A stretch of DNA of 22,405 nt from an uncultured Muribaculaceae bacterium (GTDB lineage Bacteria > Bacteroidota > Bacteroidia > Bacteroidales > Muribaculaceae), in assembly GCA_910584365.1 (NCBI GenBank), contig CAJUAF010000032.1, positions 1-22,405 on the forward strand. Reading direction: 5' to 3'. Position numbers and translations under genes: made by a program. The notes under the pieces are model-generated. The model was given only the letters and a program-made list of their open reading frames with translations. It was not told where the DNA came from and made no database searches. This document shows, piece after piece, positions 15,532 through 22,405 of this stretch. Position 1 is the first letter of the stretch. The number at the start of each line of letters is the position of its first letter.

Positions 15532-16797
15532 ATGAAAATCGTTATAACAAACATTGTGGCACTCAACGGGGGAGATGCTGCCATCCTTTTGGGGATGATA
15601 AAAGCTTTTCAGAGAACGTTCGGTGAAAATATTGAAATCATTGCGTTTGCCAGCCATCCAGAAGTTTGCGCGAAACTATACCCCAACATCAAATGGAGAC
15701 AGACATTAGGACTTTCAGTAGATAATACGCGATTCAATCATGTTCGATATCTGGGTAAAATAGCACGAATACTTAAAAGAGAAAAATATTTGTGGATATC
15801 CAGACTGATGGGAAAAGGCTTAACATTTTTAAGCTATTTACTTCCTCAAAATCATGCAGACGACATACGGCACTATCTGTCAGCCGATATGGTAATCAGC
15901 ACTGGGGGTACCTACTTAATCGAGCCATATGGACTATACACTCAGTATATTGACTATCTGATCACTCATAATCTTCGAAAACCCTTGATTTTTTATACAC
16001 AATCTATGGGGCCGTTTGTCAAGCAAACATCTATAAACCGCATGAAAAGAGTCTTATCAAAGAGTAAAATGATTTTATTCAGAGATAAAAAATCATTGCA
16101 ACATATAATTAACCTAAATCTTGAACATCGCCCAGCCATGTATGTTGTACCTGATGCCGCCTTTGCATTAGGAAATCCCAAAATTCTCATACAACGTAAC
16201 AACGATAATTTCAAAAAACACATGAAAGTGGCCATCTCAGTAAGAGAATGGCAGTCGTTTCAATCCAAATCTCCAGAGATAGTAATGCAAGCATATCGGG
16301 AATCCATAGCTGCTGCCGTTATACATTTAATTAAACAAAACTATACGATATATTTTCTATCCACTTGTCAGGGGCTTCCGGAATATGATAATGATGCAGA
16401 AGAAGTCGCAAAGATAATAAATCATATCCCTACAAAATACCACAAGAATATCACAAATTTTACAGATTACATTCCAATTCCTCAGCTACTATCTATACTC
16501 CATGACATGGATATGATAATTTCTACCCGTCTTCATATGTGTATACTCTCGCTTATTTCAGGTACTCCTGTCTTTCCGATTGCATATGAATTCAAGACAG
16601 AGGAATTATTCTCACAGTTAGGATATACTGATATAATAAATATGGAAAATATTGCAGATATCAATATCTCAGAAAAAATAGATGATTTCATTTCTCTATA
16701 TACTAATAGTAGAAGGAAAGAAATCAACACTACCATTACAGAGTATATCAAACAGTCTAAAGAGGTATCAGACATCTTATTACAATTATTCCAATGA
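15532..16797 (+). CDS. Polysaccharide pyruvyl transferase family protein
   Basis: Predicted cytoplasmic enzyme adding a pyruvate ketal from phosphoenolpyruvate to a sugar of the growing glycan, which would make it acidic. The 421-residue protein opens with NGGDAAILLGMIKAFQ (residues 12-27), the typical start of the family. It has ADMVISTGGTYLIEPYG at about 118-134. Near the C-terminus is MDMIISTRLHMCILSLISG, whose STRLH core is the best-conserved family motif. These match the polysaccharide pyruvyl transferase fold, which resembles GT-B enzymes. Some family members have other roles, such as colanic-acid WcaK-like proteins with poorly defined activity, so the ketal chemistry is inference. Its stop overlaps the next gene by 4 bases (ATGA at 16794). 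Confidence 0.85.
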   Translation: MKIVITNIVALNGGDAAILLGMIKAFQRTFGENIEIIAFASHPEVCAKLYPNIKWRQTLGLSVDNTRFNHVRYLGKIARILKREKYLWISRLMGKGLTFLSYLLPQNHADDIRHYLSADMVISTGGTYLIEPYGLYTQYIDYLITHNLRKPLIFYTQSMGPFVKQTSINRMKRVLSKSKMILFRDKKSLQHIINLNLEHRPAMYVVPDAAFALGNPKILIQRNNDNFKKHMKVAISVREWQSFQSKSPEIVMQAYRESIAAAVIHLIKQNYTIYFLSTCQGLPEYDNDAEEVAKIINHIPTKYHKNITNFTDYIPIPQLLSILHDMDMIISTRLHMCILSLISGTPVFPIAYEFKTEELFSQLGYTDIINMENIADINISEKIDDFISLYTNSRRKEINTTITEYIKQSKEVSDILLQLFQ

Positions 16798-18026
16798 AAG
16801 TCTTGTTTTTTGTCCATTCCTTCCCTTGTGTTTCAGAAACATTTGTTTTGAATCAAGTGACAGGTATGATTGATCTAGGACATGATGTCAAGATTTATGC
16901 ATGGGGTGAATCAGATTCATGTGTACACGAAGATTATGCCCGCTACAGTCTGGAGTCCCGTATATGGAGACCATGTCGTAAAATTCCAGCAACGCGATTC
17001 ACACGTATAATTAAAATCTCACCGTTTTTTCTTGGATTGCTTTTTAAATATGGTCTGAGAACATTTAGCCTTATATCTGGAAAATTTGGATGTATGGCCC
17101 GTAATCTTGTCATGACCTATACTGCCGAACGCATCGAGAAAGAAAAATGGAAACCAGACGTAATTATCTCACACTTCGGAGACATCGGACTATTCATCAC
17201 TGCTATGCGCGAGGCAGGAATCATTTCTCGAAGGACACGTTGCTATACATTTTTCCATGCACATGAAATTTGTAGGCTGAATCAAAAAGAAATCACTGCC
17301 AATTATGGTCCGATGTTTAACGCCACTGATGTATTGCTTCCAATCAGCAATTTTTGGCGTAATAAACTGATAAAAGCTGGAGCATTACCCAATAAAACGG
17401 CTGTTTTTCATATGGGCATAAATCCTGCGAGATTCCATTTTAGAGAACCAGTTAAAAAAACACAAGAAATCACGATTCTGTCTGTCGGAAGGCTCGTAGG
17501 CCAAAAAGGATACGAATATGCTCTCAAAGGCGTAGCTTCATATATAAGACAGTCCTCGTATAAGATAAAATATATCATCATCGGTAAAGGTGACTTGGAA
17601 TATAGCCTCAAACAACTTGCAATACAATATGGTATTACAGAGAATGTTGAGTTCCGTAATGCTCAGTCGCAAGATAAAGTAGCTGCGACAATGACACAAG
17701 CTGACATTTTTCTATTACCATCAGTGACTGACAATATGGGATATATGGAAGGTATTCCAGTCGCCTTAATGGAAGCGATGGCAATGGGACTAATCTGCAT
17801 ATCGACTCGCCATTCAGGCATTCCTGAACTTATTGAAAATGAAGTTACGGGATTTCTTTGTGAGGAAAAAAATAGCGATGATATTACAAATGCATTATTG
17901 AGAATTGAAACTTCTGATATCTCCCTCCTACGGCAAATATCTCATGCTGCTAAAACAAAAGTATTGGAAGATTTCAATATTGAAAAGCTGCTCTACAATT
18001 TGGACCATCTTATCAGCGATGACTAA
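16794..18026 (+). CDS. Glycosyltransferase family 4 (WcaL-like)
   Basis: Cytoplasmic or membrane-associated retaining GT-B glycosyltransferase of 410 residues that would add one sugar to the lipid-linked repeat unit. The N-terminal acceptor domain begins KVLFFVHSFPCVSETFVLNQ, characteristic of the colanic-acid WcaL/AmsK-like branch. The C-terminal nucleotide-sugar domain starts near ILSVGRLVGQKGYEYALKG (about residue 226). It contains the E-x7-E donor-binding motif EGIPVALME (Glu319 and Glu327), followed by AMAMGLICISTRHSGIPELI. It overlaps the preceding gene by 4 bases and the following GT2 gene by 8, indicating tight operon packing. Donor and acceptor sugars are unknown. Confidence 0.92.
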   Translation: MKVLFFVHSFPCVSETFVLNQVTGMIDLGHDVKIYAWGESDSCVHEDYARYSLESRIWRPCRKIPATRFTRIIKISPFFLGLLFKYGLRTFSLISGKFGCMARNLVMTYTAERIEKEKWKPDVIISHFGDIGLFITAMREAGIISRRTRCYTFFHAHEICRLNQKEITANYGPMFNATDVLLPISNFWRNKLIKAGALPNKTAVFHMGINPARFHFREPVKKTQEITILSVGRLVGQKGYEYALKGVASYIRQSSYKIKYIIIGKGDLEYSLKQLAIQYGITENVEFRNAQSQDKVAATMTQADIFLLPSVTDNMGYMEGIPVALMEAMAMGLICISTRHSGIPELIENEVTGFLCEEKNSDDITNALLRIETSDISLLRQISHAAKTKVLEDFNIEKLLYNLDHLISDD

Positions 18027-18990
18027 AAAAATAGATATTTCCGTCATTGTACCTGTATTCAACACTCGAAAATATATAAGTCGATGTGTGGAAAGTATTT
18101 TATGCAATACTTCTACAACTTATGAAATTATCTTAATTGATGATGGTAGTACAGATGGAAGCGACGTAATTGTCGACAGATATGCCAAGACTTATTCAAA
18201 TATACGTACAATACATACGGCTAATTCAGGTGTCAGTATGGCACGCAATATTGGCATAGAAGCAAGCCAAGGACAATGGTTATGGTTTGTAGATGCAGAT
18301 GACTGGATAGAGGAAAATGCCATAGATAACCTTCTTCTATATTTGAATGACAATGGAGCAAATGCATTATTCTGGGGATTTTATGAAGACAAAGAAGGTA
18401 CCGACCAATATCACAAAAGTCCACATTTATCCTTATCAGATATACCTAAAATGGATATCAATTCTTTTGTTCTGTCTCGGAATCCTTCAATGGTTTTTCA
18501 TTTTTTATTCCGTAAAGATATCATAGTTTCGAAAGATATTCGATTTTCGAAAGGAGTACGATGCGGTGAGGATGTAGAATTTATTTTAAAGTATTTAGCA
18601 AATATACCTGAAATAAACGTTGTTAAGGAAAAGTTATATCATTATTTTATTCATAGTGATTCATATATGCGGAAAAGTCCCGATTATCTAGCGCGTGCCA
18701 ATGATATTTTAGGGATCATAGAACGCATCCTGCCTTATTGGAATACTCTGCAAAAGGATATCGAACCGTGGATGATTTTTGAATTTGAACAAAGATATAT
18801 TGCCGCACTCATATATTTAGCTCAAAGTAAATTAACATCGGCACTAAGCCGTAAGTATCAATCACAGATAAAAAATCTATTTATGGTGGCTCGTAATACA
18901 GGAATTCCTGTGAGTTGTAAATTAAAACTTACGTGCCTTAACCTGCATCTTACTCTCTTTTTACTAAAATTAAAAATACGTCCCTGGTAG
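18019..18990 (+). CDS. Glycosyltransferase family 2
   Basis: GT-A type inverting glycosyltransferase of 323 residues. The nucleotide-sugar-binding motif IDDGSTDGS lies at residues 40-48 and the metal-binding FVDADDWI at 90-97. The NSGVSMARNIGI stretch (69-80) between them is the usual GT2 signature, and CGEDVEF (around 190) matches the acceptor-side E-D motif of bacterial family members. I chose the ATG at 18019, giving MTKKIDISVIVPVFN, rather than the in-frame ATG at 17905, which would add 38 unconserved residues lying inside the upstream GT4 gene. It overlaps that gene by 8 bases. A 77-base gap follows before the GT25 gene. Substrate unknown. Confidence 0.93.
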   Translation: MTKKIDISVIVPVFNTRKYISRCVESILCNTSTTYEIILIDDGSTDGSDVIVDRYAKTYSNIRTIHTANSGVSMARNIGIEASQGQWLWFVDADDWIEENAIDNLLLYLNDNGANALFWGFYEDKEGTDQYHKSPHLSLSDIPKMDINSFVLSRNPSMVFHFLFRKDIIVSKDIRFSKGVRCGEDVEFILKYLANIPEINVVKEKLYHYFIHSDSYMRKSPDYLARANDILGIIERILPYWNTLQKDIEPWMIFEFEQRYIAALIYLAQSKLTSALSRKYQSQIKNLFMVARNTGIPVSCKLKLTCLNLHLTLFLLKLKIRPW

Positions 18991-19067
18991 TGGTCATATC
19001 GGATTTATAACTACCGATAGTCTCAAGTAATTCTATTTTTAACAACTCAATATTCTCTCATTTGTAT

Positions 19068-19832
19068 ATGTTACCGGTTTTTGTCATAAATATGAAAAAA
19101 GACGTCATCAAAAAAGCTCAAATGGAACGTCAATTAAGACAGCAGGACAATTTGACTGTAACGTATATCGATGCTGTTGAAGGCAAAAAACTAACAGATG
19201 CCGAACTGAGAGATCTGGCTGACATGAGACTTTTCAGGCAAAGATATAATTCTTTTGCCACATTGCCGGCATTAGGATGTTCGCTAAGTCATTTACGGAC
19301 ATACGATTTAATTGCAGAACAAGATCTCATAGACTATGCGCTGATTATAGAAGATGACGCCATCCTATGTAACAACTTAAATTCGGAACTACAACCCGTG
19401 ATTAAATTCATAAAGGAAAGAAGTGCTGAGCCGACTGCCATTCTTCTTACTCCGGATTTTTATTATAATAAATCTAACTTGATTAGAGAAGATGCATCTT
19501 TCAAACAAATATTCCGTTTATCTGGAGGCTATATGACTTCAGGATATTTAATAAATCGTGCCGGATGTCGTTTACTCGCTAATAAATTAAAACCGGTTTC
19601 ATATCTTGCAGATGCCTGGTCTGATTTCTGTCGAATGGGATTACACTTATACGGAGTTATTCCACATTTAATAAGCTATAGCAACGAATTAGGAGAAATA
19701 GGCCGATCACAGCATCAACAAGTTCGGAGTTATTATCAGTATATCAGATACAGACTGGCCAACATAAAGGGGGCATTTTCTCGTCTAATTGCATACTCCA
19801 AAGGTATTAGACGCGCCAGAAAACAATGGTAG
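19068..19832 (+). CDS. Glycosyltransferase family 25 (LPS-type)
   Basis: Predicted glycosyltransferase of 254 residues in family GT25, known for LPS beta-galactosyltransferases such as LgtB and for capsule-locus enzymes. It begins MLPVFVINMKKD (the family VINL.R-like opening), then has IDAVEGKKL (35-42), GCSLSHL (70-76) and the acidic motif IIEDDAIL (93-100), probably the metal/donor site. SGGYMTSGYLINRAGCRLL (about 156-174) matches the conserved GT25 region. The ATG at 19068 is chosen because it leads into the conserved motif; an in-frame TTG at 19062 would add two residues. It overlaps the next gene by 7 bases. Sugar specificity is not predictable. Confidence 0.88.
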   Translation: MLPVFVINMKKDVIKKAQMERQLRQQDNLTVTYIDAVEGKKLTDAELRDLADMRLFRQRYNSFATLPALGCSLSHLRTYDLIAEQDLIDYALIIEDDAILCNNLNSELQPVIKFIKERSAEPTAILLTPDFYYNKSNLIREDASFKQIFRLSGGYMTSGYLINRAGCRLLANKLKPVSYLADAWSDFCRMGLHLYGVIPHLISYSNELGEIGRSQHQQVRSYYQYIRYRLANIKGAFSRLIAYSKGIRRARKQW

Positions 19833-21085
19833 TGAAGAATATGGAAAAAAAATATTATATAATTATCACTCCTTTCTTCCCTTCTGAGACGTCTTTCCGT
19901 GGCCCTTTCATCTACGATCAGGTGAAGGCGCTTCAGAAATGTACGGATTACGATATTGTAGTTTTTAAACCGTGTTCCCATGCATCATACAATAGGGGAA
20001 TACGATCATCCAGATTCAGAGACATACCAATTTTGTATTTCCCCGCAAAATGGACCCCCAGTTATATATTTAACGGATTCTACAATAATCATAATTCTGA
20101 TGAATTTATCAGGAGTCTCGAAAGTAATCACATTAACATTCATGATATTGCAATTATTCATTGTCATACCTCTTCATTAGGAGCCTGTGGTATAAAGGCA
20201 AAAGAAATTAATCCTAATATAACGGTGTTACTGCAACATCATGATAAAGATCCATTCGGAATACTAAACGGCAAATTAGCATCCTGGAAATTCAATGCAA
20301 GATACAGAGCTAAAAAAAATATAGATATTTTTAATAAAGTTGATTGTCATATCTGTATTAGCGAAACCGTAAAAGCTAACCTTCTATCATTTCCAGCAGC
20401 TTCTCCTCAAGAAACATATAAGCCGTACTTACAACGCATGACTCTGATGAAAGGCTTAAAACCTATTAAACCTAAACGCGTCGAAGTATTATATAATGGA
20501 GTTGATACGGAGAAATTTTATAAAACTGAGGTCAATAGAGAGTCGATATTTACCATTGGATGTATTGGCAATTTCGTATCTCTAAAGCGTCAGAAAGATT
20601 TATTAGTCGCACTTGGGAATTTATATCAACGTAGGAAAATAACCGATTTCAGAATTTTGTTTGTTGGAAGCGGTCCTATGCTTAAAACTTGTATTAACTT
20701 AAGTCATAGTTATGGTATTGACCAATATTGCGAATTCATTCAGGAAATGCATCATCAACAGTTGAAGGATTTTTATAATAATCTTGACCTTTTTGTTCTT
20801 CCTACAGAATTTGAAGGATTCGGGTGTGTGTGTACCGAGGCTGCAGCTTGTGGTGTTCCGTTCATTATTCCTGATAATCAAGGAGCTGCCGAATATCTTC
20901 CTCTCACGGAAAAAGAGTTATGGACATATAAAGCTGGAGATACCGAACAATTGGCTAATCTGATTTTGAGATATTATACAACTCCAACTGTACAGACATA
21001 TACTTTTCCACTTGATATTACTATTCTAATTAAAAAATTTATAGATAACCTAACCCAAGACAAGTCGTTAGCATACAATATATGA
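19826..21085 (+). CDS. Glycosyltransferase family 4
   Basis: GT-B glycosyltransferase of 419 residues. The N-terminal half begins YYIIITPFFPSETSFRGPFI, typical of GT4 proteins (glycine-poor loop, then FxGPF), and continues with HCHTSSLGACGIKAKEINP. The donor-binding half begins near FTIGCIGNFVSLKRQKDLL (about residue 247). It has LFVLPTEFEGFGCVCTEAAA, containing the E-x7-E pair Glu330 and Glu338. ATG codons at 19826 and 19841 are both possible. The second begins MEKKYY and is followed by an A8 tract (19845-19852) that could be prone to slippage. It overlaps GT25 by 7 bases and the polymerase-like gene by 4. It is distinct in sequence from the other GT4 in the cluster, so it probably adds a different sugar. 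Confidence 0.91.
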   Translation: MVVKNMEKKYYIIITPFFPSETSFRGPFIYDQVKALQKCTDYDIVVFKPCSHASYNRGIRSSRFRDIPILYFPAKWTPSYIFNGFYNNHNSDEFIRSLESNHINIHDIAIIHCHTSSLGACGIKAKEINPNITVLLQHHDKDPFGILNGKLASWKFNARYRAKKNIDIFNKVDCHICISETVKANLLSFPAASPQETYKPYLQRMTLMKGLKPIKPKRVEVLYNGVDTEKFYKTEVNRESIFTIGCIGNFVSLKRQKDLLVALGNLYQRRKITDFRILFVGSGPMLKTCINLSHSYGIDQYCEFIQEMHHQQLKDFYNNLDLFVLPTEFEGFGCVCTEAAACGVPFIIPDNQGAAEYLPLTEKELWTYKAGDTEQLANLILRYYTTPTVQTYTFPLDITILIKKFIDNLTQDKSLAYNI

Positions 21086-22278
21086 GGGATTCTTTACAAT
21101 TCAATATTAAATATCTTATCCTGGCCTTGATACCGGGAGGTATGATATTCGGCCCTATACCTTTTAATCCTATATTATATTATATATTTCTTGGTATTTT
21201 AGCAATTCTGTCTATTTCCGGATCCAGACGGACAAATTTACTACCAATTATTTTAATTATAGCGGGCGCATTAAGTATTATCATAGGTCATCCGGCTTCT
21301 GTCTTCAAATCATGGTCTCGGCTTGGCCTATTTGCCCTATTACTTTTAGGAGTCTTCCCCATTTTCGATAGTCCAAAAATACAAACAGTCCGGAACAAGT
21401 TATTCATCTCCACTGTATGGCTATGTGCATTTATAGGTGTTTCCGGTGTATTTTGTTATTTTGCTGGAATTAATTATTCCAGTTCTCCCTTTCATGATAC
21501 ATCAGAGATGCTTGATATGGCAGGACTGTTTGCAGGGTTATCCAAACATTCTATGATGCTTGGTCCATGTGGTGCGATAGGAATAGTATTCTGCTCATGG
21601 CTGTCTAACAAAACTCATAATAAATTTTTTAAATATACGTGTTGGATATGCGCATTCCTTTGCCTACTGACTACGTTTCTAAGTGCATCCAGAGGAGCTA
21701 CTTTAGGTGGAATAATTGGTTTCACAACTTATATTTATATTTTAAATAAGGGAAAATTCAGTAAGATTATTGGGATTGGGATTATACTAATTGGAATTTT
21801 CGCGCTCATATCACCTTCATTAGAACGTTTTACACAGCCACTCATGAATAAACAAGAACATAATGAAGAGGAAGGAGGAATGCTCTATTCTCGACAATCT
21901 AAATGGAATAACCGAATATCAGAATTTAAAAGCAGTCCGATTTTTGGAGTAGGCTTTGCAGCCATGGATACTAAGAATAAAGGAGATTATGATAACTACA
22001 CCGGTACTACTGAAACAGGATCATCATGGCTGGCACTTTTGTCTATGACTGGACTTATTGGTTTTTCAATCTTTTGCTCAATATTCTTCCCTATCGTTCG
22101 GCTATTGAAAACAAAAGCTCTGAAAACAAGAACTTCCGGAGAAGCAGCATTACTTTTGCCATTAGTGGCTATCTTTTTTACAACTATGTTTACTGAAGGA
22201 TATGTATTGGCAGGAGGCAGCTTTTTCTGCTATTTTTTTTGGTTATTATTAGGCGTTTCATATTCCGAGACTCATTAA
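21082..22278 (+). CDS. O-antigen polymerase/ligase-family membrane protein (Wzy-like)
   Basis: Integral membrane protein of 398 residues in the O-antigen polymerase/ligase (Wzy/WaaL) superfamily. It would polymerise flipped repeat units in the periplasm or ligate them to a lipid carrier. About 10-11 transmembrane helices are visible. The conserved block LSASRGATLGGIIGF (about 206-220) and the periplasmic-loop pattern RISEFKSSPIFGVGFAAMD (about 276-294, with PxFGxG) are characteristic. In a cluster with a Wzx-type flippase, the polymerase role (Wzy) is more likely than ligase; this is inference from context. It starts in an ATGA overlap with the GT4 gene. A T8 tract (22233-22240) lies near its 3' end. 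Confidence 0.85.
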   Translation: MRDSLQFNIKYLILALIPGGMIFGPIPFNPILYYIFLGILAILSISGSRRTNLLPIILIIAGALSIIIGHPASVFKSWSRLGLFALLLLGVFPIFDSPKIQTVRNKLFISTVWLCAFIGVSGVFCYFAGINYSSSPFHDTSEMLDMAGLFAGLSKHSMMLGPCGAIGIVFCSWLSNKTHNKFFKYTCWICAFLCLLTTFLSASRGATLGGIIGFTTYIYILNKGKFSKIIGIGIILIGIFALISPSLERFTQPLMNKQEHNEEEGGMLYSRQSKWNNRISEFKSSPIFGVGFAAMDTKNKGDYDNYTGTTETGSSWLALLSMTGLIGFSIFCSIFFPIVRLLKTKALKTRTSGEAALLLPLVAIFFTTMFTEGYVLAGGSFFCYFFWLLLGVSYSETH

Positions 22279-22314
22279 AAAACATAGGGATATTTATCCT
22301 CTTAATTGACTGGT

Positions 22315-22405
22315 ATGAAATTCTGTTTCTGGCAAAATATCGTCAGCATCCATCAGGCACCGTTTCTCGAAGCGCTGGCAAAGAAACATGAAGTTGTTCT
22401 GAGGG
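22315..22405 (+). CDS. Glycosyltransferase-like gene, partial (cut by window edge)
   Basis: An open frame starts at the ATG at 22315 and runs to the last base. Its 30 codons begin MKFCFWQNIVSIHQAPFLEA and continue LAKKHEVVLR, closely resembling the N-terminus of GT4-type glycosyltransferases (short beta-strand, then HQ..F...LAK.HEV). It lies 36 bases after the polymerase-like gene on the same strand, so the polysaccharide cluster continues beyond the window. Its codons look more GC-rich than those of the genes just upstream. The family assignment rests on the N-terminal pattern alone. Confidence 0.6.
   Translation, partial: MKFCFWQNIVSIHQAPFLEALAKKHEVVLR

Noticed and set aside
17905..18018. 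Upstream ATG for the GT2 gene
   Set aside because: Would overlap the GT4 gene by more than 120 bases and add 38 unconserved residues; the conserved GT2 N-terminus starts at 18019.
18997..19019. 6-bp hairpin between the GT2 and GT25 genes (TATCGG with CCGATA)
   Set aside because: Short stem, 11-base loop and no T-run directly after it; inside a tightly packed operon it is unlikely to terminate.

Overview
The window looks like a chromosomal segment of a gut-type Bacteroidales bacterium, possibly of the Muribaculaceae; the family-level guess is inference. Evidence: TAnnTTTG-type -7 promoter boxes in front of several genes, little Shine-Dalgarno signal, a UpxY-type antiterminator leading a polysaccharide locus, and a RluA/Fmt/RmuC/SmpB core set typical of the phylum. 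No tRNA, rRNA, CRISPR array or transposase gene was seen.

Layout. (1) 45-1711, plus strand: a RluA-family pseudouridine synthase overlapping fmt (methionyl-tRNA formyltransferase) by 4 bases. (2) 1745-3187, minus: rmuC, convergent with fmt. (3) 3385-8929, plus: a complete three-gene heavy-metal RND efflux operon (lipoprotein adaptor with histidine-rich ends, CusA/CzcA-type pump, TolC-like outer-membrane factor), divergent from rmuC. (4) 11291 down to 8993, minus: a five-helix Yip1-like membrane protein, smpB, and a PG_1098/THUMP-like methyltransferase, probably one operon. (5) 11471-12805, plus: a type II NADH dehydrogenase. (6) 12806-13307: a 502-base region holding a strong terminator, a short inverted repeat, a G8 tract, a -7 box and a leader of about 200 bases. 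(7) 13308 to the right edge, plus: a surface-polysaccharide locus made of UpxY, a Wzx-like flippase, a polysaccharide pyruvyl transferase, a GT4, a GT2, a GT25, a second GT4, an O-antigen polymerase/ligase-type protein, and the first 30 codons of another glycosyltransferase-like gene cut by the window edge.

Composition breaks sharply after upxY. Core genes are GC-rich (36 G/C in the 60 bases from 6541), while the flippase and the genes after it are AT-rich (16 G/C in the 60 bases from 14281). This suggests an exchangeable glycan cassette placed behind a resident control gene. The cassette genes are tightly packed, with overlaps or short gaps, so one long transcript carried through by UpxY-type antitermination is the natural reading.

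The most interesting part is the control region of this locus. The last third of upxY is extremely C-rich on the coding strand and contains a canonical five-tract G-quadruplex motif on the template strand. It encodes a Pro/Ser-rich insertion in the KOW domain. Upstream, a G8 tract flanked by a 9-bp inverted repeat lies just before the promoter-like box. No complete new system was identified. The other genes belong to known families, although the methyltransferase, the Yip1-like protein and the exact glycan remain functionally undefined.
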